This document shows, in pieces, positions 10,418 to 21,800 of a stretch of DNA of 64,000 bases (the stretch's first letter is position 1; each line of letters begins with the position of its first letter). The DNA comes from Thinopyrum elongatum. Taxonomy: Eukaryota; Streptophyta; Magnoliopsida; Poales; Poaceae. Made by a program: the position numbers and the translations under genes. The notes beneath the pieces were generated by a model. The model did no database searches. It had not been told where the DNA came from and saw nothing but the letters and a program-made list of their open reading frames with translations. Location: positions 187,356,942 to 187,420,941 of the forward strand of contig CM022302.1 of assembly GCA_011799875.1 (NCBI GenBank), read 5' to 3'.

Positions 10418-13400
10418 ATGCCAAGTAGCAGCGACATCACTCATGCTTCAGGCGATGTATCTTCATCTGATTCCGACAACCCTAGGTCTTTAGCAGATGG
10501 TGAGGAATCAAGTAATCTTGAATGGGATAGAGCTGCAGCAATTACCCGTCCGGTCAGGACACGGAGGAACGCTCCAAGGAAGCCCACACACCAGCCTAAA
10601 GGTGTATATGAAGTAACCGAGGTTGATTTAAAGTCTTGCGCTCCAACTAAACCAGATAAAGCACGCACGAGGTTCAGGAGTGTGTGTGGATTTGGTGGCA
10701 GGGCAAGGCTCAACATTAATCTGCCGGGGTTTCAGAAGGCTGACATAGAAACACAGCAAAGGATAGTCCGGGAGATCATGGATCACTTCAATGTTCCAGA
10801 GCAGTGGAGAATGCAGGTGGAACACGCTGCACTGAAGAAGGCTAGGGATGCTTGGAGAAACTGGAAGCACGTGCTGTACAAGAAGTACTTGAGTGAAGGC
10901 AAGGACCCAATCCCCGCATACCCCCAAATTACAAAGGTAGACTGGGCAGAATTCAAAAGGGTCAGGGCAACTACAGAGTTTGCTGAGAAGAGTGCCAAGC
11001 AATCGGAACTTCAGAAGAGGAACACACACACACCCACCGTATGGGTGTGGCAGGATACTACGGCATGAAACCGATATAGGACTAGGAGGACAAAGAAGCA
11101 GTAGCGGCGGGTGGGAAACCGACCTTTAGTGAAATCAGGGGCGAACGCGCTAGAGACTACTTGCGGGCACGTGCAAGGAGGCGTGATGAAGGAACTTATT
11201 ACTTTGAAAACTCACATGACGAAGAACTGTATCGCATGATGTTAAAGGCTTCCAAGATCCCTGGAAGGTTCTACAGGAACTCAGGGCCATGTGACATTCC
11301 GTCCGATGCTCTGGAAATAAGAGAGCCCCCTGGCCGTGCAAGGGGTATAGGTGTTAATGTCCCACACAAGAGGGCTTTCACACTCAGCAAAGAAGAGAGG
11401 CTCAGCATGAAAAAAGCGAGGAGTGAAATGAAGCAGAATGAATTGTATGAAAGGTTGAGGAAGGACATGTATTCGGCTATTCGAAAGGATATTAAGGAGT
11501 CAATGATGATGCAAAAGACTCTAACACTGACAGATAGCCAGCAGATGGGAGGGGAGGCGGGCATGGAGGATGCTGGTTATCGTGCGACAACACCGCACAA
11601 GAGTAGCTGTGCATCAGCTGACCCCAGCGACACTGAGACTACAGCTGCTCATGATGATGCTATATCTGATCTATATGGAATGAAAGACAGACTGAAGGGC
11701 GTGCTTACACATTATGAAGGTACATTAAAATGTGCAACAGCCTGGGTTTGCCCACCCTTCTTGGAAGAGGGCCTCTTGTTGGACAATGTGACATTGAAGC
11801 CGGGCTGTGTGAAGTGCTACGTGACTGAAGTAAAGCCTAGATTCAATGAATTTGCCCTGAAGAATGTCCTAGGAGACTTTGATGAGCAAAGGACCTTGGG
11901 AGAAACACGGTTACATCACATCCAGTGGCCACGAAAGGAAATAGAGTTCATGGATGAGATCCCTGAAGCCCCGCCAAGAGCAACCAATGTTGCCCCTCAA
12001 CCGGTGACGCTCTCCTTGCCACAGCAGCTCTCGTGTGCTTCCCCCAAAGAACCTAATACTCGTAATCCGACGGCTGATGCATCAACCTGTGATCAGCCGG
12101 CCTGACTTTGTGCCGTACAGGCCATGTCATCGTCCGCCCCAGAGCAGCCAGTGGCAAGGCCTACAACTGCAGAAGACGCACCACCGGTTCAGATGCCGGC
12201 CGCTGAAGCAGCGGGGGGAGACCCAGCTGCAGCACATGCTCAGCAGACCAACCTGGTGGAACGGACTGCTAAGTAGTCTGATGCTTTGGAACCGCCTGCT
12301 AAGCAGTCTATAGGTCCAGAACCGACTGCTCATCAGTCCGTCGGTCCGCAGCCGCGTGATTTGTTTACCAATGCGTCAGCACTTCCTGCTCAGCAAACCA
12401 ACGCATTGGCACGGCGTCCTCAGCACACCGACAAGTTGGCACCACCTGCGCAGAAACCCAACATAGCATCAACGCATGGTCAGCAGTATGATGCCTCTGC
12501 TCCTACAACCCAGCAGCACGTCAGAGCAGCACTGCCAGCTCAGCGGTCCGGTATAGCTAAACCGTCTGCTAAGCAGTCCGTCGAAGCTTCACCGTCTGCT
12601 CGGCAGTCAACCATTCAGCCAACCAGATGTTCTACCAGAAGTGCTTCAAGTACCAAGAAGGAAGCGGCCAAAATGGCTGCACCCGCGAGGAAGCGCGCCG
12701 TGAGAGCAACGAGGAAAGAGAATGATTGCCTCTTACTTAAAGCACTCATCGCCCAGAACCAAATTAACAGCAAGTTGTTCAAATTGGGGAGTAATATTAT
12801 TTCTGACGGCATGGATGATGAAGAAATATCTTTGCAGCTTGCTAAAAATAAAGCAGACATACTTGAAGCACGCAATTACGTCCATGGCCAGCCATTTCTT
12901 GTTGGCGAATACTTTGATGAGTGCAGCTCCAGTTGCCATGAGTTACATAAATATTGCATGAATCAAATGTCAGCAGGACATCATGTTCTGCTAGTCCACT
13001 ACAACAAAGATCATTTCCGACATGATGTTGGTTCCATTAGTGTGGGTTTTGAGGACTTACATCTCTTATTCAACTTCAACGAGCTTGATGCCACTCTTGT
13101 TAGATGCCTGATTTTGTAAGTACTTAACAAACTCTGATCAACTTCTCCATGCAAGGCTGTAAATGATAAACGGCTTACTGCATTTTATTCCTCTTAGGGG
13201 ATTGAATGCGCAGAGAAGAAAAAGGGAGAGTGTGTATTTCATAGATCCTGCATTAGCAAATGGCACAACATTACATGGTAAGGATGAACAGGAGTGGGCC
13301 ATTAACACGGTCGTCCGTATCTTTGAAAACACGTCCCATGCAAAATCATTTCTCTGGCCATATCATGAACGGTAAGTCAAGTAAACAACCACGCATACAC

Positions 13401-14272
13401 TGATTGTCTTTCAGATTTTGACATAATTCGTAAGTTCATGGCTTTCTTAATATGTAGCAATCACTGGATATTGGTATTCATTGTTCCAAACAAGAACACA
13501 GTTTACTACATGGATTCTCTCAGAGAATCAACAAACGCACAGGATCTGACGCATCTTCAGCAATTCATGGATAGGTATTGAATTCTATGATGTTGAAATT
13601 AATTTGCATTCATATTTGGTTCAATAATTGATGTTGTCAAAATTCATCTTCATTTGCAGTGTGCTCGCATTGTGGAAAACTAAACCAGGGAACCTGTTCA
13701 AGAGGGAACTACCTCTGCAGCACGAGATCGTTTCTCCGGTAACACACCGAAATCCATTATTTTCGGAAAATGTATCCAATAGTCTGCAAATACCTTTTCT
13801 TACGCTAGTCAAATGTTCAAGCTTCCTAATAAACCTCTTTCTATTTCTGTCCAAAGAAAAAAATACATCTAACACTGGTTAGGTTGTTCCTAACAGGACA
13901 AATACATGACTAATTCTGTACAAAAAATTTCAGTGTCCTCAACAGCAAGTAGGGACCAACCATTGTGGATACTATGTTTGCAGACACATGATCTCCATCT
14001 GCAAATCTGCTGATAGTTGTGAAGATGCTCGCGAATTAGTACCAGTAACTCTATCTTAATTAATATCTTCTACTCCGCTCATATGGCACATTCTGATCTT
14101 AAAAATATTGCAGCTCATCTTAGAACCAAGGACCCCTGAACCGCTCTCCGCTGGTGAATTGCTGATGGTTCGGAGATTTATCAGTGACTTCTTCCTAAAT
14201 CACAACATCAATCCCACTAGTGATAATGAAGATTTCAGCATGCGTTCTCCTGAAACATTGAGTAAGAGTTAG
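10418..14272 (+). pseudogene. CACTA-encoded Ulp1-like cysteine protease gene, 5' part broken, 3' exons intact
   Basis: The ATG at 10418 follows a splice-acceptor-like CTATAG. The first frame (10418-11040) carries a basic and acidic N-terminus, then an En/Spm-type plant transposase domain (WRNWKHVLYKKYL). A frameshift near 11030-11041 moves it to another frame, with stops at 11077, 11083, 12103 and 12274. The second part (11161-12100) contains EELYRMML and a conserved FYRNSGPCDIP stretch. A repeat region rich in Pro, Ala and Gln (12286-12620) leads into a basic linker. Intact exons follow with matching phases: exon end at 13115, then 13198-13371, 13458-13574, 13660-13738, 13934-14038 and 14114-14272 (TAG). 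These encode the C48 catalytic set: His in NHWILVFIVP, Asp in YYMDSL, and Gln and Cys in QQQVGTNHCGYYVC. Ulp1-type proteases cleave SUMO-like conjugates in host cells; the role in CACTA transposition is not established. Confidence 0.82.
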
Positions 14273-14509
14273 CCGCTAAACATATACGCATGGATCCATT
14301 GTTTTCCATTTGATGAGGTCTTCGTATTTCATACACTATGATTAATTATGTAATGCATATATGTGTCGACAAATCATTGGAATTTAGCTACCATTTGTTC
14401 AATTGCAATTGTTGCGAAAACTGATGAATGTTCTTCCTGTGGACACTATTTGTTTAATTGAATATTGTGGCAAATTTGCTTTTTGCATGCCGATTCAAAT
14501 GCGATTTTT

Positions 14510-15295
14510 TTTAAACTGGCAATTGCTCCGCACACGGTACAACTAAATGAGTGTGTGCGATACACATCGGAAAGCATACGTCAATCGTAGCGGAACCGTC
14601 GATGATACACAGCAGATCACAAACGATTTGCAGCACTACTACATGTGTGTGTAGGGGCTCCGGAACCGTTTGTGATATCACGTTATCGCACACGAGAGCT
14701 CGGAGTAAACCGTGCCCAATGTAAAATACAATCCCAGTCGTAAATTTTTCAGGAAACGTGTGGGATCCCAAACGAAAAGCACACGTCACTCTTGCTGCAA
14801 CCGTCGGTGATACACAACAAATCACGAACGGTCTGCAGCACTTGTATGTGTCGGAAGGGGCTCCTTAACCGTTTGTGATAGAACATTATCGCACACGGTA
14901 ATTGTTGGGAAACATGTGCGATGGAGTCTTGCATGGCAGACGGGTTCCGCAGAAAACTCGTGTGCGATGGGGCACATATCGCACATAGTTACTATGTTGG
15001 CCCATGTGCCTTACATGCTGTTTCCCAAACGGTTCATTACGACACACCGTTTGGTTTCGCTGCGTCATTAGAAACGTTTAATCACCGATCCCACACGTGC
15101 GAATGAATTTAGTGTGTGCTGCATCGCATATGATTACATTTGGCAAGGCCTCTGCATCATGGCTCCATATCCCCGACGGTTTCTAGGTCGTGTGGGAAGG
15201 ACCCCCCTATCGCAGTCACTCACTTGGCGACGGTTCAAAATGCCGCTGCGGAAAGGGATTAAAAACCGTGTGTATAGCACCTCGCTGTACCAGTG
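14510..15295 (+). repeat. CACTA subterminal repeat region and right terminal inverted repeat
   Basis: Short motifs built on CGCACACGG, AACCGTTTGTGATA and CGTGTGCGAT recur in both orientations. About 14520-14700 is repeated in diverged form at about 14725-14905: both contain ATACACARCARATCAC, then a GCAGCACT block, then GGGGCTCC and AACCGTTTGTGATA. Such arrays are the usual binding sites for CACTA-encoded proteins. The region ends with the terminal inverted repeat at about 15255-15295. Confidence 0.75.
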
Positions 15296-15349
15296 ACTGC
15301 CCACTCCAATCCAAGACCAAGACCAATTGACCAGAAGCCACAAGCACCC

Positions 15350-15892
15350 ATGGAGTCGATGGACGCGAGCGGCAGTCGGCTGTGCCAAATTGTCCAAGAT
15401 GCCGGCCTGCGGCCCTGCACCGTGCAGTGTTTCCGGACGGTGCTGGCGACCGCCAGTGTCATAGCCCTCGTCGACGCCGGCTTCGCCTCTCGCATGTGCG
15501 AGATGATGGTCGGCTCCATCCGCAAGTTCACCACCGTCAAGAAGCGCGCGGATGACCTTGCCGTACTGCTCTAGCCCGTGCGCCCAGGCTTCTTGTTGCC
15601 TGCCACCCTCATCGGCCTCTAAGGTGACAAACTCTTTGAAGCATTGGTGGCCCTGCAGCTGCCAGAGGTCGCGATGAAGAATGTGCAACTCGAGGCCACG
15701 CTCACCGCGTAGCGCCTCGCCATGCATGAAACAGTTGACCTACACATCCACGTCTACGAGGAAATTGTCTACATAGGCCACTACAAGGCCAGCGAGGACA
15801 AAAAGACGTTGGCCTTCTTCCACCGGCTGGAATCTTTGGACGCCATTGTTCGGAAGCACGTTGACCTGGCCACGAAAGCCATTGCTACTTAG
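15350..15892 (+). pseudogene. Small host gene, copy A, nonsense-disrupted (unrecognised family)
   Basis: A single frame of 180 codons plus stop runs from ATG 15350 to TAG 15890-15892. It is broken by in-frame stops at 15572 (TAG), 15620 (TAA) and 15710 (TAG). The protein would be mostly helical: a hydrophobic stretch VLATASVIALVDAGFASRM near residues 30-48, then a charged C-terminal part with HIHVYEEIVYIGHYK and FFHRLESLDAIV. I do not recognise the family. Copy B (16757 onward) is a close paralogue that shares the 5' leader and at least 150 bp of 3' UTR. The two copies carry their stops at different codons, so the ancestral frame was open and the decay happened after duplication. A CACTA element ends 54 bp upstream of the ATG and probably displaced the promoter. 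Confidence 0.75.
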
Positions 15893-16658
15893 CCGCCGTT
15901 CGTTGGGCCGGTGCCCTGAGTCGAGGAGGAGGAGGAGGAGGTCATCGATGGATGCATCTTTCTTCTTGCCTCATGTAACCAGCACTGCATCGCCTCGTGG
16001 CCATAATGTTTGTTTAGTGTATGGCATTTTTATTCCAGTCGTAAATGACATCATTGTTTGACTTCTCAAAGAGGCAAAGAGCCAAGTGCAACCCGAACGT
16101 GGGAGATGTGTACGCTCGCGTGCCAGTCTTATGTGTAGGGGAGGGGGCGTGGTGTCGCAGTTTTGTGGCATTTCTTTTCTATTGTTGTTTGCGTCAAATA
16201 GGTGCCACCGTCGGATGCAGATCTTATGGTTATTGTGTCGATCGCTTACCAAAACACTTAGGCGCGGTGGATTAACTCGACCTCATTTCTTGTTTCTTGA
16301 CATGAATAAAGGAATCAACCAATAAGAGACGTGGGTCGTGTATGTTTTTAATGCCTTGAGACTACCTAGCACGGCATGCTGCGGTCAGTTCATTGCATGT
16401 AATGGTAGTACTACAGTAAAAATATTAAGTTCTCTCATTTTCCCCTCCGCCTTGGTCGTGGTGCACAATGTTGTAATGACTAGTCTCTTCTTGACCCACA
16501 TTTACGTTGATACGACTTGAATGCCAAGGAGGGAGGGGGTAGCGGTTCCCGAGACGTTGAACGGTCAATGATGCATCCTCAATTAGCATGCAGAGGGAAT
16601 TAATTGGAGAAGTAGAATGGATCCAGCACGATGTAATGCAACGCAGTTTGGACTCTCA
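15893..16658 (+). other. 3' UTR of copy A and intergenic spacer up to the copy B promoter
   Basis: About 15893-16050 matches the region after copy B (26599-26755), so the duplicated unit includes the 3' UTR. The rest (16050-16650) is low-complexity-free DNA with no supported ORF. It ends in the upstream region of copy B. Confidence 0.6.
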
Positions 16659-16665
16659 TATAAAG
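16659..16665 (+). promoter_or_regulatory. TATA box of host gene copy B
   Basis: TATAAAG lies 92 bp before the copy B ATG (16757), with a C/T-rich leader between. This spacing is normal for a plant core promoter. The matching promoter of copy A was separated from its gene by the CACTA insertion. Confidence 0.6.
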
Positions 16666-17115
16666 GCGCCCCACCACTCCAATCCATCTACCCCTAGTCT
16701 CTACGCAACACTGCTCACTCCAATCCAAGACCAAGTGACCAGAACCACAAGCACCTATGGAGGCGATGGACGCGAGCGGCAGTCGGCTGTGCTAGATCAT
16801 CCAAGACACCGGCCTACGGCCCCGCACCGCGCGGTGTTTCCAGATGGTGCTGGCGACCGCCGGTGTCATCGCCCTTGTCGATGCCGGCTTCGCCTCTCGC
16901 ATGGACGACATGATGGTCCGCTTCATCCGCAAGTTCACCGCCGTCAAGAAGCGCACGGACGACCTTGCCGTACTGCTCCATCCCACGCGCCCAGGCTCCT
17001 CATTGCCTACCACCCTCATCGGTCTCCATGGTGACGAACTCTTTCAAGCCCTGGTGGCCCTGCAGCTGCCGGAGGTCGTGACGAAGAATGTGCACCTCGA
17101 GGACGCGCTCGCCGC

Positions 17116-17120
17116 GCAGC
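17116..17120 (+). other. Left target site duplication GCAGC of the Copia element
   Basis: GCAGC immediately precedes the 5' LTR and is repeated exactly at 26415-26419 after the 3' LTR. Copy A has the uninterrupted site as GCGTAGCGCCTCGCC (from 15707), which differs by one base. Confidence 0.95.
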
Positions 17121-17465
17121 TGAAAGCCCAAGTGCTCCCTGGGTGATTTTGGTAATTAATGTCAACATATCTCTTGTTGGACTAATACCTTCATCTAGTA
17201 TATTTCAGAAAGTTCAATAATGGCGTGGCATGAACAAGAGGATGTGGAACCTCCTCAAGATGCTAAGGACAAAGATTGGCAAAAGCTCAAGACTCTTCAT
17301 TTCTATTTTAGTAATCCAAGATCACATTGAGTCCATAGGAAAAGCCAATACTATTAAAAGGGGATGAGGTGTTGCATAATGGTCTACTTGCTCAAACTAC
17401 TTAGTGATATGCTCCAAAGCCCTCAACCACTTTCTCATTTCCAAATATGTCCAAAACCTAAAGTC

Positions 17466-17910
17466 AAACTCGGCCCCACCGATTTGATCTATCCGGCGCC
17501 ACCGAGTTTCTTTGACATAGCCACTGCAAGAAACCCTAATCAATTCGGTCTCACCGATCGGGATCTCGGTCTCACCGAGATGGCAATGCAAACTCTCTGT
17601 TTCCCTTCGTAACGTTTTGGTCTTAAAGAAATGAGCGATCAGTCCCACCGAGTTCTCAATGCAAACTCTCTGTTGCCTGTTGTAATTATTTCGGTCTCAC
17701 CGAAATATGCAATCGGTCCCACCGAGTTTGCCTGACCAACTCTCTATTTAACTCATTGCTGAAATCGGTCACACCGAGATGAGGTCTTGCCCTAACCCTT
17801 GCACATCGGTCCCACCGAGTTGATCATGTAGGTCCCACCAAGAATCCTAACGTTCACATTTTGAACTAAATCGGTCTCACCGAGTTCTTCTATTCGGTCT
17901 GACCGAGTTG
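17466..17910 (+). repeat. Array of TCGGT-nnn-ACCGA palindromes in the 5' LTR
   Basis: About eight to ten variants of TCGGTCTCACCGAG occur in 450 bp, spaced irregularly at about 20-60 bp, several as perfect or one-off inverted repeats around a 3-base centre. The same array sits at 25090-25555 in the 3' LTR. Confidence 0.9.
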
Positions 17911-17948
17911 GGTCAAATGTGTGTAATGGTTGGATTTTGTGTGGAGGC

Positions 17949-17956
17949 TATATATA
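17949..17956 (+). promoter_or_regulatory. TATA box in Copia 5' LTR
   Basis: TATATATA is followed by a C-rich stretch and CTCTATTCAAGAGAG, conserved in the 3' LTR (25594-25603). It is the likely start of the retroelement transcript. Confidence 0.65.
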
Positions 17957-18764
17957 CCCCTCCACCCCCTTCTCTATTCAAGAGAGAGCCATCAGAATGT
18001 GCCTACACTTCCACTACTTATTTTCTGAGAGAGAACCACCTACTCATGTGTTGAGATCAAGACATTCCAATCCAACCACAAGAATCTTGATCTCTAGCCT
18101 TCCCCAAGTTGCTTTCCACTCAAACCATCTTTCCACCATAGCCAAATCTGTGAGAGAGAGTTGAGTGTTGGGGAGACTATCATTTGAAGCACAAGAGCAA
18201 GGAGTTCATCATCAACACACCATTTATTACCTTTTGGAGAGTGGTGTCTCCTAGATTGGTTAGGTGTCAATTGGGAGCCTCCGACAAGATTGTGGAGTTG
18301 AACCAAGGAGTTTGTAAGGGCAAGGAGATCGCCTACTTCATGAAGATCTACCCGAGTGAGGCAAGTCCTTCGTGGGCGATGGCCATGGTGGGATAGAGAA
18401 GGTTGCTTCTTCGTGGACCCTTCGTGGGTGGAGCCCTCCGTGGACTCGCGCAGCCGTTACCCTTCATGGGTTGAAGTCTCCACCAACGTGGATGTACGAT
18501 AGCACCACCTATCGGAACCACACCAAAAATCTCCGTGTCTTCATTGCATTTGCACACTCCAATCCCATCCCTTTACTTTCTTGCAAATAGCATGCTTTAC
18601 TCTTTCCGCTGCTCATACTCTTGTCATGCTTGCTTGAAATGTATTGTGAATGCTTAAACTTGTGCTAAAGCTCCTCCTCAACTTGAAGAACTTAAAAACT
18701 GCTACTTTTGCTTGTTGAGGGTCTAATCACCCCCCTCTAGACACCTCTTCTCGATCCTTTCAAT

Positions 18765-18776
18765 TGGTATCAGAGC
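18765..18776 (+). other. Copia primer binding site (Met tRNA)
   Basis: TGGTATCAGAGC starts two bases after the 5' LTR end (TTTCA, then AT). Confidence 0.93.
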
Positions 18777-18817
18777 ATTGGTCTTCATTGCTTTGGTTTA
18801 ATCACCATTGGAGGAAG

Positions 18818-21800
18818 ATGGATGAGTCTACGATTGGGAGTATTAGACGTAGAGTACCTATACTTGATGGAGAGTTCTATCATGCTTGGAAAAATGAGAT
18901 GCTTGAGATTTTCACTGAATATAATTTGAACAAGTATATTACTTGCCCTTGTGCACCTCCTATTGATCCTTTGCATCCTACCCCCAATGAGTCTCTTGAC
19001 ATGATCCGCAATCTTAGAACTGTTAATCTTATCATTAGAGGATTGCCTAGAAACTTGATTGTATGCTTGCCTACACTTGAATGTGCTTACACTATATGGA
19101 GATACCTCGAGAAACACTTTCCAAACTATTCCCTGAAAAATCTATATGAGATTCTTCAAAAGTCCATTGCTTTAAATAAGATGAATTCTAGTGATCCTAA
19201 GTTTGGTGATTGTCTATTTGAGCTTCGTGACCTCATGCATGCCAAAGGAGATGTTGGAATCATTAGTGATATCATCTCTCAAGTCATTAGAATTCATAAA
19301 GATGAACATTGTCTTGGTTATAAATCTAATGAATTACCTTCTCTAGGTAATGATCATTCATATGATGATGATGTTGAACATGGATATTATGACGAGGATG
19401 ATGATAGTGACCTTGATCTTGATGACGCTATGAGACACTTTGGTCTTTTGGCTAACCTTCGTGGTTACACGGCTGGAGGAAAGGAATTGGTTCTTGATAG
19501 TGGATGTACCGATCACATGACCAGAGACAAGGATATGTTTCATGAGCTTGCTGAAAACAATGGCCCTCGAAAGTATGTCACTTTTGGTGTTAACTCAAAG
19601 GGTAAGGTGGTTGGCCTTGGTAAGGTGGCCATCTCACATGACAGCTCCATCCAAAATTTTATGCTCGTTGAATCTCTTGGCTACAATCTACTTTCCGTAT
19701 CTAGACTAGCCGATTTTGGTCTCAATGTTCTATTCACTGAAGTAGACTGCCAAGTGTTTCGAAGAGATAATCATAGTATGGTCTTTACTAGTATACATAG
19801 AGGTGATCTATACATTGTTGACTTCACTAAAAGAGCTCAACCTAGAACTTGCTTAATTGCTAAATGTTCCAAAGGTTGGTTGTGGCATAGAAGGTTAGGT
19901 CACGTGGGCATATGAAATCTTGATAAGCTTATTAAAGGTGATCATATCCTTGGTGTTAAAGATGTTATATTTGACAAGGATAGACTTTGCAGTGCTTGTC
20001 AAGCAGGAAAACAAGTTGGAGGAAGTCATCCCGTAAAGAACATTATGACCACGAGAAGACCGCTTGAGCTACTCCACATGGATCTTTTTGGTCCCAACGC
20101 CTACAAGAGTCTCGGTGGTAACTCGTTTGGTTTAGTCATTGTTGATGATTTTTCAAGATTTACGTGGGTGTTCTTTCTTGATGATAAATCGCAGGTCTAA
20201 AAGATCTTGAAGAACTTCGCTAGGAAGGCCCAAAATCAATTTGAAGTAAAAATCAAGAAGGTTCGTAGCGACAACAGAACGGAGTTCAAGAATGCCAATG
20301 TGGATACCTTTCTTGACGAAGAAGGGATTTCACATGAGTTCTCGGCTACGTACACACCTCAACAAAATGGAGTTGTTGAGAGGAAGAACCGGACACTCAT
20401 TGAGATGGCGAGAACGATGCTTGATGAATACAAGACGCCAAAACACTTTTGGGCAGAAGCAGTTGAGACAGCTTGTCATGCAACAAATCGACTATATCTT
20501 CACAAGCTTCTTGGCAAGATGGCATACGAGCTTCTCACCGGTAACAAACCCCAACTTGGATACTTTCGAGTATTTGGCTCAAAGTGCTACATTCTTGATA
20601 AACATCGTCGTTCAAAATTTGCCCCTAAATCTCATGAAGGTTTCCTACTTGGTTATGGCTCAAACTCTCACACTTATCGTGTCTACAACAATTTCACCCG
20701 AAAGGTTTAAGATACGGTAGATGTGAAGTTTGATGAATCTAATGGCTAGCAAGTAGAGCAATTGCCAATTGATGTAGGAGACAAAGATCCTTCGAAAGCG
20801 ATTCAAGACTTGTCTATTGGCAAGATTAGCCCAACGGAGGTGAAGGAGAGTACCTCGTCCGTTCAAGTGGAAGCCTCAACTTCACACCAAGGTGAACCAC
20901 AAGTTGACTTGGAGGCATCCACAAGTGGAACACGTCAAGATGAAGGAGACGAGGAAGTACAACAAGATGAACCTCATCGACCTCCTTCTCCACCTCCACA
21001 AGAGAACATCAACGCCAACAACAATGAAGATAGACAAGAGGAAGAACAAGACAATGAAGAGGATGTTCCACCCCAACCCAAACAAAAGCTCTCACGAGTT
21101 AGAGCAAGAGTCTCAAGAGATCATCCCGTCGAACAAATCTTCGATGATATTCAAACCGGGAGAATTACTCGCTCTAAGTCTCGCTTAGATAACTTTTGTG
21201 AACATTACTCATTCATTTCTAACATTGAACCTATGAAGGTTGAAGAAGCTCTTGATGATCCGGATTGGGTGAACGCTATGCATGAAGAGCTACACAATTT
21301 CGAGAGGAATCAAGTATGGACGCTTGTTGAAAAGCCCGATGAAAAGCACAATGTCATTGGAACCAAATGGGTGTTTCGGAATAAGCAAGATGAAGATGGA
21401 CAAGTTGTACGCAACAAGACCTGTCTCGTCGCCCAAGGTTACACTCAAGTTGAAGGTATGGACTATGGTAAGACATATGCCCCCGTTGCTAGACTTGAGT
21501 CTATACGCATCTTACTTGCTTATGCCAATCACCATGATATCACTCTATACCAAATGGACATTAAAAGTGCCTTTCTAAATGGAGAAATTGAGGAGGAAGT
21601 CTATGTTAAACAACCTCCCGGCTTTGTTAATCCCAAGAAACCTAATCATGTTTACAAACTTCACAAAGCACTTTATGGTCTCAAACAAGCTCCTAGAGCA
21701 TGGTATAAATGCTTGACTAAGTTTCTTATTGAAAAAGGCTTCGAGATTGGAAAAATTGATTCTACACTTTTTACTAAAAGGGTTAATGGTGAATTATTTG

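Larger units (their letters stand above)
10287..15295 (+). mobile_element. CACTA (En/Spm-type) DNA transposon, right part
   Basis: The right terminus read on the minus strand begins CACTGGTACAGCGAGGTGC, a CACTG-type CACTA terminus, ending at 15295 and followed by ACT as the likely 3-bp target site. Inside it is a subterminal repeat zone (14510-15295) and a gene with a plant CACTA N-terminal domain joined to a Ulp1 protease domain. The left part with the main transposase is not visible; it should lie left of the Gypsy insertion, outside the window. The paralogous site at 16710-16730 shows the empty target. Confidence 0.8.
17121..18762 (+). repeat. Copia 5' LTR, 1642 bp
   Basis: It runs TGAAAGCCCAAG to GATCCTTTCA. 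A TATA box (TATATATA, 17949-17956) follows the palindrome-rich U3. Relative to the 3' LTR it lacks about 24 bp inside the palindrome array near 17762, as expected from slippage between repeat units. Short frames inside, for example near 18184 and 18372, recur in the 3' LTR and are not genes. Confidence 0.95.

Noticed and set aside
15134..15727. 197-codon minus-strand frame
   Set aside because: It runs antisense through the CACTA terminus and host gene copy A; the sense frame is supported by its paralogue and the antisense one is not.
18184..18590. Small frames that recur at 25831-26237
   Set aside because: They are identical positions in the two Copia LTRs.
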